Assembly (NCBI GenBank): GCA_041395945.1
Contig: JAWKZN010000002.1
Span: 620,001-684,000 of the forward strand
Reading direction: 5' to 3'
Source of the DNA: Pseudomonadales bacterium
Lineage (GTDB): Bacteria > Pseudomonadota > Gammaproteobacteria > Pseudomonadales > Azotimanducaceae
DNA length: 64,000 nt
The notes beneath the pieces are model-generated. The model made no database searches. It was not told the origin of the DNA and saw only the letters and a program-made list of their open reading frames with translations. The stretch's first letter is position 1. Each line of letters starts with the position of its first letter. The position numbers were made by a program, and so were the translations under genes. Shown in pieces: positions 36,574 through 44,282 of this stretch.

Positions 36574-37899
36574 ATGCTCAACTGCCCCACGACTCACCGC
36601 GTTCTGCCCTTCACCTGGCTGATGGCCGCGCTCACCGCCATTCCGGGTGCCGCTGCCACTGCAGCGGAGGTCCCAGCGGCGGATGTCGCTCCGGCGGATG
36701 TCGCTCCGGCGGATGTCGCTCCGGCGGATGTCACAGAGGTTGGGCCGGTGGCACTTCCCGGTTTTATCCTCACTGTTTTTCATGAAGGCATCGGCCAGGG
36801 CGCCCGCCATCTGGCGGTGCGGGACAATGGCGACGTCTATGTGGCCAGACGGGACGGGGTACTCTTTGCTCTGCGCGACACGGACGGCGACGGTACCGCA
36901 GATCGGATCGAACAGCGGGAACTGCCGATTTCCACCGGTCTCGAGTACCACGCGCCCTTCCTTTATTTCAGCGACGACACCAGCGTGAGCCGGATCATGC
37001 TCGACGCTGCGCTGCTGCCCACGGGCAACGCGGAAACCCTAGTCTCGGACTTCCCCACCCAGAGCTCCCACGCGAGCAAATCCCTGGCGCTGAATCATCG
37101 CGGCGATCTGTTTGTGAATGTCGGCGCACCCTCGAATGCCTGTCAGACCAAACCCCGCTCTCCCGGTTCGCCGGGACTCGAACCCTGCCCCCAGCTCGAG
37201 CGTCAGGCGGCGGTGTGGAAGTTCAGTGCCAGCCGATCGGGTCAACGCCAGCTGGACGGCGAACGCTATATCACCGGTATCCGCAACATCGTCGGCATGG
37301 CCTGGAATCACAGCGAGCAGGCCCTGTATTTCGCCATGCATGGGCGTGACCAGCTCAGCACCCTGTGGCCTGGGTTATTCGACGATGCCGACAGCACCGA
37401 AATGCCGGCGGAAGAATTCCACAAAGCAGTGCCCGGTGCTGACTATGGCTGGCCCACCACGTTCGTGGACCCGCGCTCGGGAAAGCGACTGCTCGCGCCG
37501 GAATACGGCGGGGATGGCCACCGCGAAGCACCGGCGGGACGCTATCAGACACCCCTGCACGCCTACCCCGCCCACTGGGCGCCCAACGATATGCTGTTCT
37601 ACACCGGCGACCAGTTTCCAGATCAATACCAGGGCGGTGTATTCATCGCCTGGCACGGCTCCTGGAATCGCGCGCCGAATCCACAGGACGGTTACCGGGT
37701 GACCTTTCAGGCCATGCACAATGGCGAGGTGCTGAGCGATCCGATCGATTTTCTCACCGGTTTCAGCGGCCATGACGTGCTGGTGCGACCGAGCGATGCC
37801 CGTTACCGGCCTTCCGGACTGGCCCTGGATGCGCAGGGTGCCCTCTATGTGTCAGATTCGGTGCGTGGCCGGATCTGGAAAATCAGTCACGGATCCTGA
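36574..37899 (+). CDS. Sorbosone-dehydrogenase-like PQQ-type beta-propeller oxidoreductase
   Basis: 441 residues from ATG 36574 (AAGGA nine bases upstream). A signal peptide ends near residue 29 and is followed by a short ADVAP repeat linker. The catalytic part has the propeller motifs of the sorbosone/glucose dehydrogenase family (RHLAVRDNGDVYVARRDG, GLEYHAPFLYFSDD, SSHASKSLALNHRGDLFVNVG, MFYTGDQFPDQYQGGVFIAWHGS-like, DVLVRPSDARYRPSGLALDAQGALYVSD). PQQ-dependent oxidation of a sugar or aldehyde in the periplasm is the family expectation. No PQQ synthesis genes are in the window. Confidence 0.8.
   Translation: MLNCPTTHRVLPFTWLMAALTAIPGAAATAAEVPAADVAPADVAPADVAPADVTEVGPVALPGFILTVFHEGIGQGARHLAVRDNGDVYVARRDGVLFALRDTDGDGTADRIEQRELPISTGLEYHAPFLYFSDDTSVSRIMLDAALLPTGNAETLVSDFPTQSSHASKSLALNHRGDLFVNVGAPSNACQTKPRSPGSPGLEPCPQLERQAAVWKFSASRSGQRQLDGERYITGIRNIVGMAWNHSEQALYFAMHGRDQLSTLWPGLFDDADSTEMPAEEFHKAVPGADYGWPTTFVDPRSGKRLLAPEYGGDGHREAPAGRYQTPLHAYPAHWAPNDMLFYTGDQFPDQYQGGVFIAWHGSWNRAPNPQDGYRVTFQAMHNGEVLSDPIDFLTGFSGHDVLVRPSDARYRPSGLALDAQGALYVSDSVRGRIWKISHGS
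36679..36735 (+). repeat. 15-base in-frame repeat encoding ADVAP
   Basis: Three full GCGGATGTCGCTCCG units and a partial fourth encode ADVAP-ADVAP-ADVAP-ADVT just after the signal peptide of the propeller oxidoreductase. The repeat is in frame, so copy-number change would only lengthen or shorten a flexible linker. Confidence 0.9.
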
Positions 37900-37922
37900 C
37901 TTACAGGCCACAGCACACAATC

Positions 37923-38672
37923 ATGAGCAACCTCTACACGACCTTCGCCGCCCTCTATGACGCCGCCTTCAACTGGAGCGTCGCCGGTCAGGTGTCGTCC
38001 CTTGCCGGCCTGTCCGGTCTCGAGCGCGGCAGGGTGCTGGAACCCATGTGCGGCAGCGGGCGCCTGCTGCGGGGATTCGCGGCGGCAGGATTCGACACGG
38101 TGGGTGTCGACGCTTCACCGCAGATGCTCGCCCTCGCCGAAGCTCACTACGACAGGCACAGGCTGAAGGGCCAGTGGCTGACCGCGGATGTCACGGACTT
38201 CGATCTGGATGAAGCCTGCGATCTGGCCGTCTGCCCGATCAACAGCCTCGCGCATCTCCCGGACGAATCCGCCATGCTCGCCCACCTCGAGTGCATGGCG
38301 CGCAATCTCTATGAAGGTGCCAGCTACTGGGTGCAGCTCGATCTGCGCGATCGTCCGGGTGTGGGGGAAGCGGAAGCCTGGGAATTCGATTATCTGGGGG
38401 AATCCGTGACCGCGGAATGGGCGTGCACCGCCGGCAGCGCGGGCATGGAAACCCACATCTCACGTTTCGTGTTTCCGGACGGTCGGGTGATCGAAGAAGA
38501 ATACGCGATGAAAATGTGGTCCTTCGACGGCTGGATGAAGCTGCTCGCGCGCTCGTCTTTCGACCTGATGGCCGCCTACAAAGGTGAGCGTTTCGAATCC
38601 CTCCCGGTGGATGAGACGCTCAACGGCGAGAGGATCTTCTGGCAGCAGCTCGTGAAGCTAGGGAGCCTCTGA
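37923..38672 (+). CDS. Class I SAM-dependent methyltransferase
   Basis: 249 residues. Motif I is VLEPMCGSGRLLRGFAAAGF (residues about 39-58), followed by VGVDASPQMLALA and DVTDFDLDEACDLAVCPINS, the usual post-I and motif IV layout. The substrate is unknown. The C-terminal half (VFPDGRVIEEEYAMKMWSFDGWMKLL) has no diagnostic motif. It begins 23 bases after the propeller oxidoreductase and precedes the CoA ligase by 50 bases on the same strand. Confidence 0.85.
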   Translation: MSNLYTTFAALYDAAFNWSVAGQVSSLAGLSGLERGRVLEPMCGSGRLLRGFAAAGFDTVGVDASPQMLALAEAHYDRHRLKGQWLTADVTDFDLDEACDLAVCPINSLAHLPDESAMLAHLECMARNLYEGASYWVQLDLRDRPGVGEAEAWEFDYLGESVTAEWACTAGSAGMETHISRFVFPDGRVIEEEYAMKMWSFDGWMKLLARSSFDLMAAYKGERFESLPVDETLNGERIFWQQLVKLGSL

Positions 38673-38722
38673 CCTGATCAGACCTGGAGTACGCTAAGCT
38701 CGCGACGCTTAAGGGAGTACAT

Positions 38723-40204
38723 ATGACTACGGAATCTCAGCCGATATCACTGTCGCGCATTCTCGCGCACTGGGCCGCACGCAAACCGGATGCGGTGGCC
38801 ATCACCCACGCTGACACATCGGTTACCTGGTCCGAGCTCGAAGCCCGCACCAATCGACTCGCGCGCGCTTATCAGGCCCTCGGTGTGAAGGAGAACGACT
38901 TCGTTACGGTCGCATTGCCGAACGGCATCGAGTTTTTCGAATCCTGTTTCGCCACCTGGAAACTGGGCGCAACGCCTCAGCCCGTATCCGCAAAGCTGCC
39001 GAAATTCGAGCGCGATCAGATCGTCGAGCTCTGCGCCCCGGCGCTGCTCACCGGAGTCGAGGACCCCAGCCGGACGGGCGGCACGACCACGCTGCCCATC
39101 GGCTATCAGCCCGATGCCACACTGTCTGCAGATCCGCTGCCCGAGCGCACGGCGGAATCCTTCAAGGCCATGACCTCCGGCGGCAGCACCGGCAGGCCGA
39201 AACTCATCGTCTCGAAACTGCCCGCAGCCTGGAATCCGGACACCGAGTATCTGAGCTTCGCCAACGAAGGCTGTGTGCTGATTCCCGGTCCCCTGTATCA
39301 CAACGGTCCCTTTTCCTGGGCGATGATCGCCCTGTTCAAAGGCAATCACGTGGTGGTCACCACCCGCTTCGACGCCCAGGAAACCTGCGCGCTGATCGAG
39401 AAACACCGGGTGGATGTTGTGTACATGGTGCCCACCATGATGCAGCGCATCTGGAACCTGCCGACCGAAGTCCGCGAGGGTTTCGACCTGTCTTCCCTGC
39501 GCGTGCTCTGGCACCTCGCAGCCCCCTGCCCGGCCTGGCTGAAGGAAGCCTTCATCGACTGGCTGGGCGCCGAAGTGATCTGGGAACTCTATGGCGGCAC
39601 CGAAGGCCAGGGCTCCACCACCATCCGCGGTGACGAGTGGCTCACCCACAAGGGCTCCGTCGGCAAACCGGGCGCACATTGCGAAATGAAAATCGTCGGC
39701 GAAAACGGCGAAGACCTGCCGCCGGGAGAGATCGGCGAGGTGTACATGCGTCCGCTCAGCGGACCCGGCTCCACCTACCGCTACATCGGCGCCGAAGCCA
39801 AGGCCATCGAGGGCGGCTGGGAGAGCATCGGCGACATCGGCTATCTGGACGAAGAAGGCTACCTCTACCTCTCAGACCGGCTCACTGACATGATTTTGAG
39901 CGGTGGCGCCAACATCTATCCTGCGGAAGTCGAAGCCGCCATCGATGCGTTTCCCGGTGTGCGCTCCTCCGCCGTGATCGGTCTGCCCCATGAAGACCTG
40001 GGCAACAGCGTGCACGCCATCGTCGACATCCCCACAGGCAGGCCGGATGAAGCCGCGCTGCTGGCCCATCTCGCGGAACGGCTGGTGCGTTACAAGATTC
40101 CCCGCACTGTCGAGTTCGTGACCGAGCCGTTGCGGGACGACGCGGGCAAAGTACGACGCAAAGCCCTGCGGACAGAAAGACTGGAGAAAGCCGGACATGC
40201 GTAA
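38723..40204 (+). CDS. AMP-dependent acyl-CoA ligase (bile-acid/carnitine-CoA-ligase-like)
   Basis: 493 residues, with GGGAG about six bases upstream of ATG. The adenylation loop reads AMTSGGSTGRPKLIV, and later motifs are WELYGGTEGQG, ESIGDIGYLDEEGYLYLSDR and SGGANIYPAEVEAAID. The lysine of DDAGKVRRK stands near the end. A GGSTGRPK loop together with a short N-terminus resembles the bile-acid-CoA-ligase group; the substrate is inferred only. Its stop lies eight bases inside the M20 peptidase gene, so the two are coupled. Confidence 0.88.
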   Translation: MTTESQPISLSRILAHWAARKPDAVAITHADTSVTWSELEARTNRLARAYQALGVKENDFVTVALPNGIEFFESCFATWKLGATPQPVSAKLPKFERDQIVELCAPALLTGVEDPSRTGGTTTLPIGYQPDATLSADPLPERTAESFKAMTSGGSTGRPKLIVSKLPAAWNPDTEYLSFANEGCVLIPGPLYHNGPFSWAMIALFKGNHVVVTTRFDAQETCALIEKHRVDVVYMVPTMMQRIWNLPTEVREGFDLSSLRVLWHLAAPCPAWLKEAFIDWLGAEVIWELYGGTEGQGSTTIRGDEWLTHKGSVGKPGAHCEMKIVGENGEDLPPGEIGEVYMRPLSGPGSTYRYIGAEAKAIEGGWESIGDIGYLDEEGYLYLSDRLTDMILSGGANIYPAEVEAAIDAFPGVRSSAVIGLPHEDLGNSVHAIVDIPTGRPDEAALLAHLAERLVRYKIPRTVEFVTEPLRDDAGKVRRKALRTERLEKAGHA

Positions 40205-41669
40205 TCTGCTGCTGGGGCTGCTGGGTGCACTGGCTCTGCTGGTGGCCGTGGTTGTCGTGCGCACGCTGCTGCATCAGCCCCTGGCGGGTGACAGTATCTC
40301 CACCACAGTGGTCACTCCGAACATCGACGCTGAGCGGGCTGCCCGGCATCTGGCCGAAGCGGTGCGTTTCCGCACCGTGTCCCATCAGCAGCCGGAGGAC
40401 TTCGAGCCCGCGGAATTCGAAGGCTTCATCGACTGGGTCGCCCGCACCTATCCGGCGTTTCACTCGGCTTTGAGTCTGACCCGCCACGGCAACTACAGCC
40501 TCCTGTATCGATGGCAGGGTAGCGATCCTTCACTCGCCCCGGTGCTCATCACCGGACATTACGATGTGGTGCCGGTGATTCCAGGCACCGAAGCACTCTG
40601 GTCGCAACCGCCCTTTGGCGGCGTGGTTGAAGGCGACATCGTCTGGGGCCGCGGCGCCCTGGATGACAAGAGCGCGGTGATCGCACAGCTCGAAGCCGCC
40701 ACCCATCTGCTCGCCGAAGGCTTCACACCCGCGCGTACGCTCTACTTCAGCTTCGGACACGACGAAGAGGTGGGTGGTCCGAACGGCGCCGGCGCGGTCA
40801 CCGCCTATCTGCGCGAACAGGGGGTGCAGCTCGCCTGGTCGCTCGACGAGGGGTCGTTTCTCTTCGAAGGCATGCTGCCCGGCGTCGAGCAGCTGATGGC
40901 GGCCATCAACGTTGCCGAGAAGGGCAGTGTGACATTGAACGTGATCGCTCACGCCGATGGCGGCCACTCCTCGATGCCGCCGCAGCAGACGGCGGTGGGA
41001 CGGCTGGCCGAAGCCATCACCCGGCTGGAGACCACACCAGTGCCCGGCGGATTGAGCGGACTCAGCGAACAGATGTTCGACACCGCGAGCCGCTATATGC
41101 CCTTCACCTTCCGGCTGCTGTTCGCCAATCGCTGGCTGTTTGATTCCCTCGTGGACGATCAGCTCTCCGCCACCACATTCGGCAACGCCATGCTGCGCAC
41201 CACCACCGCGCCGACCATGCTGCGCGCCAGTCCGAAGGTGAACGTCCTACCCATCGAAGCGGTCGCGACGGTGAATTTCCGCGTGCACCCGCGCGACAGC
41301 GTGGAAGACGTGATCAACCATGTGAAAGCGGTGGTGGAGAACGAGTTCGTGACAGTCGAAGTCCCACCCGGCGCCGGGATTGGAGCCTCGGAAGTCTCGG
41401 ACTGGAACTCGGAGGGTTACACCGCAATCGCAGACGCGGTGCGGCAGATCTACGGTGACGTGGTGGTGACCCCGGGGCTCATGATCGCCGGCTCGGACAC
41501 CCGCCACTACGGACAGGTAGCGGACAATTCATTCCGCTTCAATCCGATGCGGGTGACCCCCGAAGACATCACCGGCTTTCACGGCACCAACGAAAAGATC
41601 AGCGTGGCCAACCTGGCTCAGGGCGTGCGCACCTATGTACAGATCATCCGCAACGGCACAGGCGGTTAG
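40197..41669 (+). CDS. M20-family metallopeptidase, membrane-anchored (CPS1/PM20D1-like)
   Basis: 490 residues. One N-terminal transmembrane helix (LLLGLLGALALLVAVVVV) is followed by the M20 zinc ligands: GHYDVVPV, GRGALDDKSAV, the DEEVGGPNG motif and a late SDTRHYGQ. The dimerisation domain carries HADGGHSSMPP. The long-form pattern resembles yeast CPS1 and mammalian PM20D1, enzymes that cleave or condense N-acyl amino acids. That activity would fit the neighbouring CoA ligase and lipid genes but is inference. Its TAG overlaps the phasin stop tail-to-tail by four bases. Confidence 0.88.
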   Translation: MRNLLLGLLGALALLVAVVVVRTLLHQPLAGDSISTTVVTPNIDAERAARHLAEAVRFRTVSHQQPEDFEPAEFEGFIDWVARTYPAFHSALSLTRHGNYSLLYRWQGSDPSLAPVLITGHYDVVPVIPGTEALWSQPPFGGVVEGDIVWGRGALDDKSAVIAQLEAATHLLAEGFTPARTLYFSFGHDEEVGGPNGAGAVTAYLREQGVQLAWSLDEGSFLFEGMLPGVEQLMAAINVAEKGSVTLNVIAHADGGHSSMPPQQTAVGRLAEAITRLETTPVPGGLSGLSEQMFDTASRYMPFTFRLLFANRWLFDSLVDDQLSATTFGNAMLRTTTAPTMLRASPKVNVLPIEAVATVNFRVHPRDSVEDVINHVKAVVENEFVTVEVPPGAGIGASEVSDWNSEGYTAIADAVRQIYGDVVVTPGLMIAGSDTRHYGQVADNSFRFNPMRVTPEDITGFHGTNEKISVANLAQGVRTYVQIIRNGTGG

Positions 41670-42472
41670 GCTGCCGCTGTCAGATCCCGCACCTTCGAAA
41701 CCGGCGCGGTCTCCTTGATCAGTTCGATCGCGGTGTCCATCCGGGCGGCAGTCGAGAAGGTGCGGGAGGACCCGATCACCTGATGGTTGCCGGCTTTCAG
41801 ATTGAATGAAGGCTTGCCGGTGGGACTGGACTGTCTCTCGTAGCGCGCATCGTTCGACGCGTTCTTCTTCACCGCATTGATACCGTTCACCGCTCCGCGA
41901 CGCTTCCGGTAGCCTTCGCTGCGCAACAGGGTACGGCCATCCAGGCCCTGCAGGCGGAAGCGGTACTCGCCGGCCTTGTCCTGATAAATTTCGAAAACAG
42001 CGCGGGAGGCGTCGGCTGTGGGCGCAATCGTCTCCTTTGGCGCGGTCGCCACCTTTGCTGTGGTTGTCCGGCTCGGCGCGCTCGTCGCGGCCGGTATGGG
42101 CTTCTTCGCTTGCGCTACGACGGGCTGTTTCGCAGCAGACTGAGGCGGTGCTGGACGCAGTGCGGTCTGTGCCTCTTCCATGCCCTGCTGCAGCACCCTG
42201 CAGGCGGCTTTCATCGACTCTTCCTGGTACTGCCAGGAAGCCTTCAGGAATTGACGCTGGGTTGACACCAGAGTTGAAAAGTCCCGCACTTCGGCGAGAG
42301 ATTTCAGATGACTGAGGTTCGATGCACCCTGGCGTCGCAGATTGGCCACATTCAGCTCCACCAGCCGTCCGACCACCGCGGTGCTGAGGTCGAAGAGTCG
42401 GGTCATGGCGGCAATTTGAGCAGCCGGGCTCCAGCCGAGGGAGGCTGGCGGGGTGAAGGTGTTCGAATTCAT
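41666..42472 (-). CDS. Phasin fused to YegP-like (DUF1508) repeats
   Basis: 268 residues from ATG 42472. Residues about 10-115 are helical and match the phasin family of polyhydroxyalkanoate granule proteins (AAQIAAMTRLFDLSTAVVGRLVEL, DFSTLVSTQRQFLKASWQY, EESMKAACRVLQQG). A flexible Ala/Pro/Lys/Thr linker follows (residues about 116-165). The C-terminus holds one or two YegP/DUF1508 units (FEIYQDKAGEYRFRLQGLDG, SEGYRKRRGAVNGINAVKKNA, then FNLKAGNHQVIG, FSTAARMDTAIELIKE). The ATG at 42538 in the same frame has no ribosome site. A pentanucleotide array lies 88-127 bases upstream of the start. Confidence 0.8.
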   Translation of the reverse strand: MNSNTFTPPASLGWSPAAQIAAMTRLFDLSTAVVGRLVELNVANLRRQGASNLSHLKSLAEVRDFSTLVSTQRQFLKASWQYQEESMKAACRVLQQGMEEAQTALRPAPPQSAAKQPVVAQAKKPIPAATSAPSRTTTAKVATAPKETIAPTADASRAVFEIYQDKAGEYRFRLQGLDGRTLLRSEGYRKRRGAVNGINAVKKNASNDARYERQSSPTGKPSFNLKAGNHQVIGSSRTFSTAARMDTAIELIKETAPVSKVRDLTAAA

Positions 42473-42559
42473 GGGCGGGCGCTCCTGCCGGTAGTGAGAC
42501 GGCGCGCAGGATACCGGAATGTTTGTGCGTTGCAACATGCAATCCCGGAGAAATCGGCC

Positions 42560-42599
42560 AGGTCAGGTCAGGTCAGGTCAGGTCAGGTCAGGTCAGGTC
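42560..42599. repeat. Pentanucleotide array, eight AGGTC units
   Basis: Eight perfect AGGTC units. They include the stop codon (42588-42590) and the last codons of the phytoene-desaturase-like gene and lie upstream of the phasin gene on the same strand. Since five is not a multiple of three, every reading frame of the minus strand meets TGA within the array, so slippage would not lengthen the oxidoreductase much. It would change the spacing ahead of the phasin start. Confidence 0.9.
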
Positions 42600-44177
42600 G
42601 CGGATGATCTCCCGGGCCGCGTTGTGTCCCGGGGCACCAGTGACACCCCCACCCGGGTGGGTGCCCGAACCGCACAGATAGAGACCGGCGACGGGACTGC
42701 GGTAGTCCCCATGGCCGAGCACGGGCCGGGCCGAGAAGAGCTGATCGAGGCTGAGCGCACCATGGAAGATGTCGCCGCCCAGCAGCCCGAACTTGCGCTC
42801 GAGATCGAGCGGTGACAGCGCCATGGTGGCGATCACGCTGGAGCTGAAATTCGGCGCGAAGCGATCCACGGTGGCGAAAATGGCTTTCACCGCATCATCT
42901 TTTACGTCGTCCCAGCTGCGGCCGTCCGGCAACTCCGGTGCGAACTGCTGACAGAAGAGACTCGCCACATGGGCGCCGGGTGGTGCCAGGGAGTCATCGA
43001 TGGTGCTGGGAATCAGCATCTCCACGATGGGGGCCGCCGACCAGCCGTCCCTGCGTGCATCGAAGTAAGCGTCTTCCATATAGCGCAGCGACGGCGCCAT
43101 GATGATGCCCGAACGCACGGCCATTTTCTGAACGTCCACCGAGGTGCCAGCAAAGCGCGGCAGTTCCGACAGTGCCACGTTGATCCGGAAGGAGCCGGAG
43201 CCATTCCGATAACGGCGGATCCGATCTGTAAAATCGGCATCGACATCACCCGGGTCAACCATCTGTGTGAACAGCAGTTTCGGATTGACGTTGGCGGCGA
43301 CGCTGCGTGCGGCGACCACACTGCCATCTTCCAGTTCGACCCCGGTGGTTCTACCCTGCTCGACGATCACCCGGGACACCGCCGCCGACGTGCGGACTTC
43401 CACACCACGCGCCTCGGCTTCCGCCCGCATGGCGGCTGTAATCGCCCCCATCCCGCCCACGGCATGACCCCACTGACCCTGCTGGCCGTTCACTTCGCCG
43501 AAGACATGATGCAGCAGCACATAGGCGGAGCCGGCGGCATAGGGGCTCGCATAGTTACCCACAATCGAATCGAAGCCGAACAGGGCCTTTACCGGTTCGG
43601 CCTCAAACCAGTCGTCGAGCAGATCACCGGCACTCTTGGTGAAAAGATCCAGCACGTCGCGGCTTTCGGTGAGGGACAGCTTGCGCAGGCGATTGCCGAG
43701 CCTGAACGCCGCGATCACATCCCGCAGCCCGCCACCGGCATTGGGAGGCGTCTCGAGGAGCATGCCGCGCAGCAGTTGCGCACCTTGCTCGAGCATGGCC
43801 TCGTAAGCCGGCAGACGCTGTGCATCCCGCTTCGAAAAGCGCGCGAACTGGGCCTGGGTTTCCCCAGCCGAGCTGCCCGTGCGCAGATGATCACCACCGG
43901 GCAGCGGCAGGAAGTTCGAGTACGGTCGGGTAAGAATGCGCAGGCCGTGGCCCGCGAGATTGAGTTCCGAGATGATGCGCGGATGCAGCAGGCTCACGGT
44001 GTAGCTCGCCACGGAATTGCGGAAGCCGGGATGAAATTCTTCGGTCACGGCCGCGCCGCCCACCACCTCGCGCCGCTCGAGCACCACCACCTTGAGCCTG
44101 GCGGCCGCCAGATAGGCGGCGCAGACGAGTCCGTTGTGGCCACCGCCGATGATGGCGACATCGTAGGGAGTTTTCAT
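42588..44177 (-). CDS. Phytoene-desaturase-like FAD-dependent oxidoreductase
   Basis: 529 residues. The N-terminal FAD-binding motif is YDVAIIGGGHNGLVCAAYLA, followed by VVVLERREVVGGAAVTEEFHPG; these are typical of the CrtI/PYRD2-type flavoprotein family. The conserved GGMGAITAAMRAEAEARGVEV and the C-terminal GLYLCGSGTHPGGGVTGAPG-like segment complete the pattern. Members without carotenoid genes nearby are of unknown substrate, and no crt gene is visible here. No signal peptide. The last codons lie in the AGGTC array, and the gene diverges from the quinohemoprotein at 44283. Confidence 0.87.
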   Translation of the reverse strand: MKTPYDVAIIGGGHNGLVCAAYLAAARLKVVVLERREVVGGAAVTEEFHPGFRNSVASYTVSLLHPRIISELNLAGHGLRILTRPYSNFLPLPGGDHLRTGSSAGETQAQFARFSKRDAQRLPAYEAMLEQGAQLLRGMLLETPPNAGGGLRDVIAAFRLGNRLRKLSLTESRDVLDLFTKSAGDLLDDWFEAEPVKALFGFDSIVGNYASPYAAGSAYVLLHHVFGEVNGQQGQWGHAVGGMGAITAAMRAEAEARGVEVRTSAAVSRVIVEQGRTTGVELEDGSVVAARSVAANVNPKLLFTQMVDPGDVDADFTDRIRRYRNGSGSFRINVALSELPRFAGTSVDVQKMAVRSGIIMAPSLRYMEDAYFDARRDGWSAAPIVEMLIPSTIDDSLAPPGAHVASLFCQQFAPELPDGRSWDDVKDDAVKAIFATVDRFAPNFSSSVIATMALSPLDLERKFGLLGGDIFHGALSLDQLFSARPVLGHGDYRSPVAGLYLCGSGTHPGGGVTGAPGHNAAREIIRDLT

Positions 44178-44282
44178 CGCCGCATGCTAGGGAGACTCTG
44201 CTCAACTAGCAATGTCTCGCACGACGCCTGCCCTGCCGCTTCCCTGTAGAATTCGGCGACCCTGTGACCAACGGCAATCGAA

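Noticed and set aside
36679..36735. Phase-variable repeat
   Set aside because: The unit is 15 bases and in frame, so copy changes cannot switch the gene off.
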